From: Lachnospiraceae bacterium Zagget3
GTDB lineage: Bacteria; Bacillota_A; Clostridia; Lachnospirales; Lachnospiraceae
Direction: 5' to 3'
Length of the DNA stretch: 64,000 nt
NCBI GenBank assembly: GCA_001941025.1
Contig: MSHE01000016.1
Coordinates: 15,802-79,801 of the forward strand
Below, piece after piece: positions 53,248 through 61,532 of this stretch. Each line of letters begins with the position of its first letter. Position 1 is the first letter of the stretch. The notes under the pieces are model-generated. The model made no database searches. It worked only from the letters and a program-made list of their open reading frames with translations, and was not told the origin of the DNA. Position numbers and translations under genes: made by a program.

Positions 53248-54563
53248 TGCTGCGAACAGTTGCCAACGCATTTAGAGTCAAAGAAATTCGAAATCGCATC
53301 ATCTTCACACTGTTGATGCTGGTGGTTGTGCGTCTCGGCTGTCAGATTCCGACACCGGGCATCAACGCGGATTTTTTCGCTTCCTGGTTTTCGGAAAACA
53401 TGGGCAGCGCGTTTGGATTTTTTGATGCGGTGACCGGAGGATCCTTTGAAAATATGTCGGTGTTTGCCTTAAACATCACGCCGTACATTACTTCCTCCAT
53501 TATTGTCCAGCTGCTCACGATCGCCATCCCGAAGTTTGAGGAATGGCACAGAGAGGGCGAGGACGGCAGAAAACATTTGATCGCGATAACCCGCTATATC
53601 ACGGTCGGTCTGGCTTTTATCGAGTCACTGGCCATGGCGCTTGCTTTTGGCAGGCAGGGCATGTATGACGAGTTTAACGCGCTGAATGTGATCATGACCA
53701 TTGTTGTATTAACAGCCGGTTCTACGGTGATCATGTGGATTGGTGAACGGATCACGGAACGGGGCGTCGGAAACGGGATTTCAATCGTCTTGACGATCAA
53801 CATTATCTCCCGGCTGCCGTCAGATATCTCCAATCTGTTTGAACAGTTCGTTTCGGGCAGGGAGATTCAGAGCGCGATTTTAAACGGCGCGATCATCATC
53901 GCCATCATCGTTGCCATCATTGTGCTGGTTGTGATTCTGCAGGGTGCGGAACGGCGGATCCCCGTACAGTATTCCCGCAAAGTGATGGGAAGAAAACAGG
54001 TGGGAGGACAGGCGACATACATACCGCTCAAGGTGAACACGGCGGGCGTCATCCCGATCATCTTCGCGCAGTCGCTGCTTATGTTCCCGGTTATCATTTG
54101 CCAGATGCTCGGCAAAACGGGCGGGACCGGTGTCGGCGGCAAGATTCTGGGAATGCTCTCGCAGTCGAATTGGTTCAACTATAATGTGCCGATCTACAAC
54201 GTAGGAATCGCCATATATATTGCGTTGATCGTGGCGTTTGCGTACTTTTATACGTCCATCACGTTTAATCCGCTCGAAGTGGCGGACAACATGAAGAAGA
54301 GCGGTGGCTTTATACCGGGCATCCGGCCCGGCAAACCGACGAGCGATTACCTATCGCAGATGCTGGGCTACATCATCTTCATCGGCGCGGTCGGACTGGT
54401 GATCGTTGCGATCATCCCGATCTTCTTTGAAGGGACGTTTAACGCGAGTGTCTCGTTCGGCGGTACATCGCTGATCATTATCGTGGGTGTTATCATCGAA
54501 ACGCTAAAACAGATCGAATCGCAGATGATGGTCCGCAACTACAGAGGTTTCCTAAACGAGTGA
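53247..54563 (+). CDS. secY: Preprotein translocase subunit SecY
   Basis: Channel subunit of the general secretion pathway, 438 residues and 10 membrane helices. It has RVKEIRNRIIFTLLMLVVVR at the start, the plug region, NALPMF-like FALNITPYITSSIIVQLLTI, ITERGVGNGISIVLTINIIS, and the C-terminal cytoplasmic EVADNMKKSGGFIPGIRPGK. It exports the NlpC, GH5 and CHAP proteins predicted elsewhere in the window. Coupled to rplO by TAATG; adk follows 26 nt later. Confidence 0.98.
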   Translation: MLRTVANAFRVKEIRNRIIFTLLMLVVVRLGCQIPTPGINADFFASWFSENMGSAFGFFDAVTGGSFENMSVFALNITPYITSSIIVQLLTIAIPKFEEWHREGEDGRKHLIAITRYITVGLAFIESLAMALAFGRQGMYDEFNALNVIMTIVVLTAGSTVIMWIGERITERGVGNGISIVLTINIISRLPSDISNLFEQFVSGREIQSAILNGAIIIAIIVAIIVLVVILQGAERRIPVQYSRKVMGRKQVGGQATYIPLKVNTAGVIPIIFAQSLLMFPVIICQMLGKTGGTGVGGKILGMLSQSNWFNYNVPIYNVGIAIYIALIVAFAYFYTSITFNPLEVADNMKKSGGFIPGIRPGKPTSDYLSQMLGYIIFIGAVGLVIVAIIPIFFEGTFNASVSFGGTSLIIIVGVIIETLKQIESQMMVRNYRGFLNE

Positions 54564-54589
54564 CCGCGTAAGCAAAAAAGGAGAACAGA

Positions 54590-55234
54590 ATGAAAATAAT
54601 TATGCTGGGCGCGCCGGGGGCCGGTAAGGGAACCCAGGCCAAGATGATCGCGGAGGAATACGGAATTCCGCATATTTCCACGGGAGACATCTTTCGCGCG
54701 AACTTAAAAGCGGGGACCGAGCTTGGCGAGAAGGCAAAGGTCTACATGGATCAGGGACTGCTCGTCCCGGACGACTTAACCTGTGATCTTGTTGTGGATC
54801 GGATCGCGCAGGAGGACTGCAAAGACGGATTTATCCTCGATGGGTTTCCGCGCACGATCCCGCAGGCGGACTGCCTGACGGACGCGCTTGATAAACTGGG
54901 AGAAAAAATGGAGTATGCGATCGATGTGGATGTTCCGGATGAGAACATCATCGAGCGGATGTCCGGTCGGCGCGTATGCCCGAACTGCGGCGCAACGTAT
55001 CACATCGTCAGTATGCCGCCGAAGGTGGAAGGAATTTGCGATGCCTGCGGCACCAAACTGATCCTCCGCGCGGATGACGAGGCGGAGACCGTGAAAAAAC
55101 GGCTGGATGTCTATCACGAGCAGACGCAGCCGCTCATTGACTACTATACGAAACAGGGCATCCTGCACACGGTGGATGGAACGCTTCCGATGCAGGAGGT
55201 CTTCAATCGGATCAAAGAGATCTTGCATGCATAG
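54590..55234 (+). CDS. adk: Adenylate kinase with zinc-binding lid
   Basis: Interconverts AMP, ADP and ATP. The 214-residue enzyme has the P-loop [20 protein letters not shown], the AMP-binding [36 protein letters not shown] and the LID with [17 protein letters not shown] second C-x2-C (GICDACG) completes a four-cysteine zinc site, as in Gram-positive enzymes. AAGGAGAACAG precedes the ATG. secY-adk-map is the standard order. Confidence 0.98.
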   Translation: MKIIMLGAPGAGKGTQAKMIAEEYGIPHISTGDIFRANLKAGTELGEKAKVYMDQGLLVPDDLTCDLVVDRIAQEDCKDGFILDGFPRTIPQADCLTDALDKLGEKMEYAIDVDVPDENIIERMSGRRVCPNCGATYHIVSMPPKVEGICDACGTKLILRADDEAETVKKRLDVYHEQTQPLIDYYTKQGILHTVDGTLPMQEVFNRIKEILHA

Positions 55235-55264
55235 ACCCCTTGCCTGTTTGAAACGGAGGCGGAT

Positions 55265-56041
55265 ATGTCAGTATCCATCAAGTCAGACCGTGAGATCGCG
55301 CTGATGCGCGAAGCGTGCCGGGTGATCGCCAAAGTGCACGAAGATCTCGGGAAGGCGCTGCGGCCGGGTATGACCACCCTGGAGGTGGACCGGCAGGCGG
55401 AGGAGATGATCCGAAGCTTCGACTGTGTGCCGAATTTCAAGGATTACAACGGCTTTCCCGGATCGGTATGTGTCTCCATCAACGAAGAGGTGGTGCACGG
55501 CATTCCGAGCGCGGACCGCGTGATTCAGGAAGGCGACATCGTAAGTCTCGACATGGGCTGTATTTATAAGGGATATCACTCTGACGCGGCGCGGACGCAT
55601 GCGATCGGGGAGGTCTCCGAGGAGGCACGGCTTCTGATCGAACGTACCAGGCAGAGCTTTTTCGAGGGAATCCGTTTCGCGCGAAGCGGCAACCACCTGC
55701 ACGAGATTTCGAACGCGATCGGCGACTACTGTGAGCAGTTTGGCTACGGGGTGGTGGAAGATCTGGTCGGACACGGCGTGGGCGCTGTGCTCCATGAGGA
55801 TCCGCAGATCCCGAACTTTCGACAGAAAAGCCGGGGGATCCGGCTGCGGCCCGGCATGACGCTGGCGATCGAGCCTATGGTAAATGCCGGCACGTGGGAG
55901 GTCGACTGGCTCGATGACAAATGGACGGTCGTAAGCCGCGATCGCAGCCTGTCGGCGCACTACGAGAACACGATCCTCATAACGGACGGCGATCCCGAGA
56001 TTCTGACGCTCACAGACGAAGAAAAGGCGATGATGGAATGA
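55265..56041 (+). CDS. map: Methionine aminopeptidase, type I
   Basis: Removes the initiator Met from nascent proteins. The 258-residue pita-bread enzyme shows the metal ligands in DIVSLDMGCIYKGYHSDAAR, the His in LVGHGVGAVLHEDPQIPNF, and the Glu ligands in GMTLAIEPMVNAG and SAHYENTILI. The N-terminus reads VSIKSDREIALMREACRVIA. ACGGAGGCGGAT precedes the ATG. Its TGA overlaps the next ATG (ATGA). Confidence 0.97.
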   Translation: MSVSIKSDREIALMREACRVIAKVHEDLGKALRPGMTTLEVDRQAEEMIRSFDCVPNFKDYNGFPGSVCVSINEEVVHGIPSADRVIQEGDIVSLDMGCIYKGYHSDAARTHAIGEVSEEARLLIERTRQSFFEGIRFARSGNHLHEISNAIGDYCEQFGYGVVEDLVGHGVGAVLHEDPQIPNFRQKSRGIRLRPGMTLAIEPMVNAGTWEVDWLDDKWTVVSRDRSLSAHYENTILITDGDPEILTLTDEEKAMME

Positions 56042-56328
56042 CAGAGACAAGGATGCCGATCCGTTTGGCAAGGTCAAAGGCCGGACATGACAAAGGGAAG
56101 TGTTACGTCGTTGTCCGTGAGGAACCGGACGAGGTCTGGCTGGCAGACGGGTCATCCCGTACGGCGGCACACCCGAAGCGAAAGAACAGGAAGCACATCC
56201 AGATCATAAACCGAATCCCGGCGCAGGTCCTGGCGGTTTTTACCACCTGGGACCCACCGTCGGATACAGAGATAAAGAGAGCGCTGAAACTGTACAATCC
56301 GACCAACGAACAACAGGAGGAAGAGTAA
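56038..56328 (+). CDS. KOW-domain RNA-binding protein (L14e/L27e-like)
   Basis: A 96-residue basic protein with a KOW motif near the N-terminus ([20 protein letters not shown]) and the basic stretch [20 protein letters not shown]. Proteins of this size recur between map and infA in clostridia and resemble archaeal/eukaryal L14e; their role in translation is not established. ATG at 56038 overlaps the map stop, and the TAA overlaps infA (TAATG), so it is made strictly within the operon. Confidence 0.88.
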   Translation: MTETRMPIRLARSKAGHDKGKCYVVVREEPDEVWLADGSSRTAAHPKRKNRKHIQIINRIPAQVLAVFTTWDPPSDTEIKRALKLYNPTNEQQEEE

Positions 56329-56546
56329 TGTCAAAGGCGGATATGATCGAAGTGGAAGGCGTGGTCATGGAAAAACTTCCCAACGCGTTTTTCAAGGTGG
56401 AGTTGGAAAACGGACATGAGATTCTGGCGACCATCAGTGGGAAGCTTCGCATGAACTACATTCGGATCCTTCCGGGAGACAAAGTGACACTGGAGATGTC
56501 TCCGTATGATCTGACCAAAGGCAGGATCATCTGGCGTGACAAATAA
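56328..56546 (+). CDS. infA: Translation initiation factor IF-1
   Basis: IF-1, 72 residues, an OB-fold protein that blocks the A site during initiation. It reads [40 protein letters not shown], and ends [20 protein letters not shown] plus DK. The ATG overlaps the upstream stop; an AGGAGGAAGAG site lies within the KOW gene. rpmJ follows 60 nt later. Confidence 0.98.
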   Translation: MSKADMIEVEGVVMEKLPNAFFKVELENGHEILATISGKLRMNYIRILPGDKVTLEMSPYDLTKGRIIWRDK

Positions 56547-56606
56547 GCCCCGAAAAGGCTTGAAAATAAAGAATAGAAAGGGAAGGCACAGAAAGGAGGA
56601 TTTGTT

Positions 56607-56720
56607 GTGAAAGTAAGAGCATCCGTAAAGCCAATGTGCGAGAAGTGCAAAGTCATCAAGCGCAAAGGCCGCGTTATGATCATTTGCGAGAATCCGAAAC
56701 ATAAACAGAGACAGGGTTGA
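56607..56720 (+). CDS. rpmJ: 50S ribosomal protein L36
   Basis: L36 (bL36), 37 residues, too short for many gene finders. It reads [20 protein letters not shown] and [16 protein letters not shown], with the zinc ligands C-x2-C...C-x4-H. The start is GTG at 56607 with AAAGGAGG 8 nt upstream. This is the zinc (C+) form. Confidence 0.97.
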   Translation: MKVRASVKPMCEKCKVIKRKGRVMIICENPKHKQRQG

Positions 56721-56838
56721 TACCGCTCTCGTGGCGGCTGCAGCGGGCGTCCCCTCTGACCCCGCTGTTCACGAACGACAGTATCATAAACATAGAAAGA
56801 AACAAGAATCAGCATTCATCATGGAGGTGTAAATACAC

Positions 56839-57210
56839 ATGGCTCGTATTGCAGGTGTAGATTTACCAAGAGAAAAGCGCATAGAGATCGGTCTGACCTA
56901 TATTTACGGGATTGGCGTATCCACGTCAAAGCGTCTGCTCTCCGTCGCGAAAGTGAACCCGGATACCCGGGTAAAGGACTTGACCGATGAAGAAGTCCGG
57001 GCGATCAGTCAGGCTCTCGAGTCGGAAGGGATCATCGTGGAGGGCGAACTGCGCCGGAATGTCGCGATGGATATCAAACGGCTTCAGGAGATCGGCTGTT
57101 ACCGCGGCATTCGCCACAGAAAAGGGCTTCCGGTTCGGGGACAGAATACGAAGACGAACGCGAGGACCCCGAAAGGGCCGAGAAAGACTGTAGCAGGCAA
57201 GAAAAAATAA
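56839..57210 (+). CDS. rpsM: 30S ribosomal protein S13
   Basis: S13 (uS13), 123 residues, in the 30S head contacting the P-site tRNA and L5. It reads [33 protein letters not shown], and the basic C-terminus [20 protein letters not shown]. It starts the alpha section after a 118-nt gap from rpmJ in which I see no clear promoter or terminator. ATGGAGGTGTAAATACAC precedes the ATG. Confidence 0.98.
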   Translation: MARIAGVDLPREKRIEIGLTYIYGIGVSTSKRLLSVAKVNPDTRVKDLTDEEVRAISQALESEGIIVEGELRRNVAMDIKRLQEIGCYRGIRHRKGLPVRGQNTKTNARTPKGPRKTVAGKKK

Positions 57211-57237
57211 CATTTGAGAAAGAGCAGGTTTGTGTAA

Positions 57238-57633
57238 ATGGCAAAACAAGGTGCAAAAAAGACAACGAAAAAGCGTGTCAAGAAAAATATTGAGCGCGGA
57301 CAGGCTCATATCAAGGCTTCCTTTAACAACACGATCGTGACATTGACGGACAATGACGGCAATGCCATTTCCTGGTCGAGCGCCGGCAGTCTGGGTTTCC
57401 GGGGTTCCAGAAAGTCCACCCCGTATGCCGCGCAGATGGCGGCGGAAGCGGCGACGAAGGGCGCGCTGCCTCATGGCTTAAAGTACGTGGATGTCTTTGT
57501 GAAAGGACCGGGAAGCGGAAGAGAGGCAGCGATCCGCGCACTCTCCGCAGCCGGGTTGGAAGTGGTGAGTATTTCTGATGTGACACCGGTGCCGCACAAT
57601 GGATGCCGGCCGCCGAAACGCAGAAGAGTCTGA
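57238..57633 (+). CDS. rpsK: 30S ribosomal protein S11
   Basis: S11 (uS11), 131 residues, on the 30S platform near the E-site mRNA. It reads [60 protein letters not shown] and ends [13 protein letters not shown]. The upstream ribosome site is weak (GAGCAGG). The gap to rpsM is 27 nt. Confidence 0.98.
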   Translation: MAKQGAKKTTKKRVKKNIERGQAHIKASFNNTIVTLTDNDGNAISWSSAGSLGFRGSRKSTPYAAQMAAEAATKGALPHGLKYVDVFVKGPGSGREAAIRALSAAGLEVVSISDVTPVPHNGCRPPKRRRV

Positions 57634-57651
57634 CGAGGAGGAACAGCGAAT

Positions 57652-58245
57652 ATGGCAGTAAACAGAGTACCTTATCTGAAACGGTGCAGATCGCTCGGCT
57701 TGGAGCCGACCTATTTGGGAATTGATAAAAAATCCAAGAGACAGCTTACGAGATCAAACCGGAAAGTCTCCGAGTATGGGATGCAGCTTCGGGAAAAACA
57801 GAAGGCGAAGTTTATCTACGGGGTTCTGGAGAAGCCTTTTCATAACTATTATGACAAGGCCGACCAGATGAAAGGCATGACCGGCGAGAATCTGATGATG
57901 ATGTTGGAGTGCAGGCTGGACAATGTGATCTTCCGTCTCGGTTTTGCGCGGACGCGCAGAGAAGCCAGACAGATCGTAGATCACAAGCATGTGCTGGTGA
58001 ACGGCCGGTGCGTCAACATTCCTTCCTATTTGGTGAAAGCGGGTGACACGATCGAGATTCGTGAGAAGTCGAAGAACTCTCCGCGCTATGAGGCTATTCT
58101 TGAGGCGACGGCGGGGCGCCTTGTCCCGGAGTGGCTGAATGCGAATCCGGAGAATTTAAGCGGCAGTGTCGTGGAGCTTCCGAGGAGAGAGATGATCGAT
58201 GTCCCGGTTGACGAGATGCTGATCGTTGAGTTGTATTCCAAATAA
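57652..58245 (+). CDS. rpsD: 30S ribosomal protein S4
   Basis: S4 (uS4), 197 residues, primary 16S-binding protein and in other bacteria the repressor of the alpha operon. The N-terminal domain reads [20 protein letters not shown] and lacks a zinc cysteine set. The S4 RNA-binding fold includes [20 protein letters not shown] and [37 protein letters not shown] precedes the ATG. rpoA follows 39 nt later. Confidence 0.98.
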   Translation: MAVNRVPYLKRCRSLGLEPTYLGIDKKSKRQLTRSNRKVSEYGMQLREKQKAKFIYGVLEKPFHNYYDKADQMKGMTGENLMMMLECRLDNVIFRLGFARTRREARQIVDHKHVLVNGRCVNIPSYLVKAGDTIEIREKSKNSPRYEAILEATAGRLVPEWLNANPENLSGSVVELPRREMIDVPVDEMLIVELYSK

Positions 58246-58284
58246 CCTCACAGCGCACATCAATCAAAAAAGGAGGATGACGCA

Positions 58285-59244
58285 GTGTTTGATTTCGAAA
58301 AACCCAAAATTGAGATTGCAGAAATTTCGGAAGATAAAAGATACGGAAAATTCGTCGTGGAACCGCTCGAGCGGGGCTATGGCACCACGCTCGGGAATTC
58401 TCTGCGCAGGATCATGCTTTCCTCTCTGCCGGGCGCGGCGGTAAGTCAGGTAAAGATCGACGGCGTGCTTCATGAGTTCAGTTCCATCCCCGGGGTTCAG
58501 GAGGATGTGACCGAGATCATCATGAATATTAAAAATCTGGCGCTCAAGAACTCGAGTCAGACGAACGAGCCGAAAACAGCCTATATTGATTACGAAGGCG
58601 AGGGGATTGTGACCGCAGCGGATATTCAGGTAGATTCCGATATCGAGATCATGAATCCGGATCTGGTGATCGCCCATCTGAACGGCGGAACAGACTCCCG
58701 GCTCGGTATGGAGTTGACTATTTCGAAGGGGCGCGGCTATGTGAGCGCCGAGAAAAACAAGACGGAGGATACGCCGATCGGTGTGATCGCGATCGATTCC
58801 ATTTACACGCCGGTAGAGCGTGTCAACCTCTCGGTGGAAAACACCCGTGTGGGTCAGATCACGGATTACGATAAACTGACGCTGGATGTCTTTACAAACG
58901 GGACTCTGGAACCCGATGAGGCAGTGAGTCTTGCGGCGAAAGTGTTAAGCGAGCATTTAAGCCTGTTCATCGACCTGTCTGAGAACGCGAAGACGGCGGA
59001 AGTCATGATCGAGAAGGAGGATAACGCCAAGGAGAAAGTTCTGGAGATGAACATCGACGAACTGGAACTGTCCGTGCGTTCCTACAACTGCTTAAAGAGG
59101 GCAGGGATCAATACCGTCGAGGAGTTGTGTGACCGGACCCCGGAGGATATGATGAAGGTGAGAAATCTGGGGCGCAAGTCTCTGGAGGAAGTCCTCGCGA
59201 AGTTGAAGGAGTTGGGCTTACAGCTCCGCCAGAGCGAGGAGTAA
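58285..59244 (+). CDS. rpoA: RNA polymerase alpha subunit
   Basis: The 319-residue alpha subunit nucleates polymerase assembly. N-terminal dimerisation domain: [20 protein letters not shown] and [20 protein letters not shown]; linker after about 235; C-terminal domain [20 protein letters not shown] and [20 protein letters not shown] for UP-element and activator contact. The start is GTG at 58285 with AAAAAGGAGG 8 nt upstream. rplQ follows 15 nt later. Confidence 0.98.
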   Translation: MFDFEKPKIEIAEISEDKRYGKFVVEPLERGYGTTLGNSLRRIMLSSLPGAAVSQVKIDGVLHEFSSIPGVQEDVTEIIMNIKNLALKNSSQTNEPKTAYIDYEGEGIVTAADIQVDSDIEIMNPDLVIAHLNGGTDSRLGMELTISKGRGYVSAEKNKTEDTPIGVIAIDSIYTPVERVNLSVENTRVGQITDYDKLTLDVFTNGTLEPDEAVSLAAKVLSEHLSLFIDLSENAKTAEVMIEKEDNAKEKVLEMNIDELELSVRSYNCLKRAGINTVEELCDRTPEDMMKVRNLGRKSLEEVLAKLKELGLQLRQSEE

Positions 59245-59259
59245 TAGGAGGACGAAGAA

Positions 59260-59787
59260 ATGGCAAAGTATCGCAAATTAGGCAGACCGTCGGATCAAAG
59301 AAAAGCGCTGGTCCGCAATCAGGTTACGGCATTGTTGTATAACGGCAAGATCATTACCACGGAGTCCAAGGCCAAGGAGATTCGCCGGGACGCGGAGAAG
59401 CTCATTGCGCTCGCCGTCAGAGAGGCGGACAATTATGAAGAAGTGACGGTCAAGGCCAAGGTTGCCCGCAGAGATTCGGACGGCAAAAAGATGCATGAGA
59501 TGATCGACGGACAGAAGCGGGTCGTCTATGATGAAGTGGACCGGACCATCAAGAAGGATCTTCCCTCCCGCCTGCATGCGCGCCGGCAGATGCTGCAAGT
59601 TTTGTATCCTGTTACGGAGCGGGACGAGAAGCACAAAAAAGCCCGCAAAGAGGTAGACCTTGTGGACAAACTGTTCTCGGAGATCGCGCCGAAGTATCAG
59701 AACCGCAACGGCGGTTATACCCGGATCATCAAGATCGGGCCGCGGAAAGGCGACGCGGCAATGATGGTAGTGTTGGAGTTAGTATAG
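59260..59787 (+). CDS. rplQ: 50S ribosomal protein L17 with internal insertion
   Basis: L17 (bL17), 175 residues. It begins [20 protein letters not shown] and has [20 protein letters not shown], ending [20 protein letters not shown] and [12 protein letters not shown]. Between the two conserved halves, residues about 60-105 carry a charged insert ([20 protein letters not shown] and following) absent from the 115-130-residue E. coli and Bacillus proteins. TAGGAGGACGAAGA precedes the ATG. Last gene of the superoperon. Confidence 0.96.
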   Translation: MAKYRKLGRPSDQRKALVRNQVTALLYNGKIITTESKAKEIRRDAEKLIALAVREADNYEEVTVKAKVARRDSDGKKMHEMIDGQKRVVYDEVDRTIKKDLPSRLHARRQMLQVLYPVTERDEKHKKARKEVDLVDKLFSEIAPKYQNRNGGYTRIIKIGPRKGDAAMMVVLELV

Positions 59788-59815
59788 AAAAAAAGCGGCG
59801 AAAGCCGCTTTTTTT
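59788..59815. terminator. Bidirectional terminator between rplQ and the histidine kinase gene
   Basis: AAAAAAAGCGGC (59788-59799), loop GAAA, GCCGCTTTTTTT (59804-59815): a T run follows the stem on either strand. It overlaps the last codon region of the minus-strand kinase. Confidence 0.92.
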
Positions 59816-60719
59816 AATGCCCGGAATCCAGGGTCAGCGAAAATACAAATTCCGATCCGACGCCCTCCGTACTGATCACGTTGATGTTCTCGTGATGCGC
59901 GGAGAGAATCTCCTTTACAATGGCCAACCCCAGGCCGGTGCCTTTTTTGTCTTTGCCGCGGGAGAGGTCCGTCTTATAGAAACGGTCCCAAATCTTATCC
60001 TGACTTTCCTTTGAAATCCCGATGCCATAGTCCTTGATGGATGTAAACGCTTTTCCGTTTCGCGCGCTTGTCTCAATGCGGATCTCCGTGTTGTCATAGC
60101 TGAACTTGACCGCGTTGTCGATCAGGTTGTGCAGTACCTGATCGATCTTGCCGGAATCGGCCCGGACATAGAGTGGGCTGTCGTTAAGCGCAAGATGGAA
60201 CGAAAGACCCTTTTCCTGCGCGCGTCCTTCGAATGCCAGAATTGCCTGGCGGATTTTTTCATTTAAGTCAAAGGAAGTGAGGTCGAGGTATGTGCCGCTC
60301 TCGTTGTAGTTGTTTAGGGTCAGGATGTTCTCGGTAAGCCCTTCCAGACGTTCCGTTTCGGAGATGATCACGTTTAAGTATTTCTCCTGCATATCCGCGG
60401 GGATTGTCCCGTCCTCCATGGCCTGCGCGTAACCTTTGATGGAGGTAAGCGGCGAGCGAAAGTCATGGGAAATGTTGGAGAGGAACTTGCGTTGGTCATC
60501 CTCCAGTGTGTTTAACCGGCCGGCCATGTCGTTCATCACATTGGCGACAGTGCCCAGATTTCCGGGCGGATGGGCGTCCATGGGCTGCCCGTATTCTTCC
60601 GCTGCGAAACGCTTTGCCCCGCGCGCCATGCGCCGCAGCGGGCGCCAGACAAGAAAGAAGAGCAGCAGCAGAACTACCACGACGGCAATGCCTATGAAAA
60701 GATAGATGAGATAGTGCAT
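59814..60719 (-). CDS. Sensor histidine kinase with a single membrane helix
   Basis: A 301-residue kinase: one TM helix (about 4-26), HAMP (about 27-80), the phosphoacceptor helix FLSNISHDFRSPLTSIKGYA near 80-98 with the His, and a HATPase domain with N box DQVLHNLIDNAVKFSY, DYGIGISKES and GTGLGLAIVKEIL. An extracellular sensor and first TM helix are absent. The ATG at 60719 has GGAGG 8 nt upstream and lies 12 nt after the regulator stop, so the short form is not a missed start. It pairs with the upstream response regulator; signal unknown. Confidence 0.93.
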   Translation of the reverse strand: MHYLIYLFIGIAVVVVLLLLFFLVWRPLRRMARGAKRFAAEEYGQPMDAHPPGNLGTVANVMNDMAGRLNTLEDDQRKFLSNISHDFRSPLTSIKGYAQAMEDGTIPADMQEKYLNVIISETERLEGLTENILTLNNYNESGTYLDLTSFDLNEKIRQAILAFEGRAQEKGLSFHLALNDSPLYVRADSGKIDQVLHNLIDNAVKFSYDNTEIRIETSARNGKAFTSIKDYGIGISKESQDKIWDRFYKTDLSRGKDKKGTGLGLAIVKEILSAHHENINVISTEGVGSEFVFSLTLDSGH

Positions 60720-60731
60720 GGCAGCCTCCAG

Positions 60732-61427
60732 TCATTTTGTCTCAAACTTGTACCCGATTCCCCAGACGGTCGTAAGGCTCCAGCTCTCGTGGTCCTTGAT
60801 CTTCTCCCGCAGACGCTTGACATGGACATCCACGGTCCGGGTGTCTCCCAGATATTCATAGCCCCAGATGTTGTCCAACAGCTGTTCCCTGGTAAACACC
60901 TGATTTGGGGAGGAAGCGAGAAAATACAGCAGTTCCAATTCCTTCGGCGGCATATCGATGATCTCGTTTTTGTAGAGCACGGAATAGTTGGTCAGGTTAA
61001 TGACAAGGTCCGGATATTCCACACATTTGATCTCGTCGGTGTGTTCCTCCACGCCTGTCCGATAGCGGCGCAGCACCGCTTTCACGCGGGCCACCATCTC
61101 TTTGGAGTCAAAGGGTTTTAAGATGTAGTCGTCCGCGCCGAGCTCCAACCCCAGCACTTTATCAAACACTTCTCCCTTCGCGGAGAGCATGATGATGGGC
61201 GTGTTGGTGTGTGTGCGGAGTTCCCGGCACACCTGATAGCCGTCGATGCCGGGCAGCATCAGATCCAGCAGGATCAGGTCCGGCTCGTACGTTTCAAATT
61301 CCGTCAGAGCGGACTCTCCGTCCCCGACGATTCGGGTGTCGTAACACTCCTTTAAGAGATACATGGAGATCAGTTCCGCGATGTTCGCGTCGTCGTCTAC
61401 AATCAGGATCTTCTGCTTCGTGCCCAT
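60732..61427 (-). CDS. OmpR/PhoB-family response regulator
   Basis: A 231-residue two-domain regulator. Receiver: KILIVDDDANIAELISMYLL, phospho-Asp in LILLDLMLPGIDGYQVCREL, switch residues in PIIMLSAKGE and the Lys in LKPFDSKEM. C-terminal winged helix: ELLYFLASSPNQVFTREQLL and RTVDVHVKRLREKIKDHESW plus the wing GIGYKFE. TAGGAGGCCACC precedes the ATG. It is encoded just before its kinase. A TATAAT-like box lies 20 nt upstream but no convincing -35. Confidence 0.95.
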   Translation of the reverse strand: MGTKQKILIVDDDANIAELISMYLLKECYDTRIVGDGESALTEFETYEPDLILLDLMLPGIDGYQVCRELRTHTNTPIIMLSAKGEVFDKVLGLELGADDYILKPFDSKEMVARVKAVLRRYRTGVEEHTDEIKCVEYPDLVINLTNYSVLYKNEIIDMPPKELELLYFLASSPNQVFTREQLLDNIWGYEYLGDTRTVDVHVKRLREKIKDHESWSLTTVWGIGYKFETK

Positions 61428-61532
61428 GGTGGCCTCCTAAATGTTTATTATAGCGTGCTCGGGAAAATGCACCCGTGCTCGCTAATAATCGCTTCGCATC
61501 GGGTCATTTCTCCCTCGCACTCGCCAAATGTT

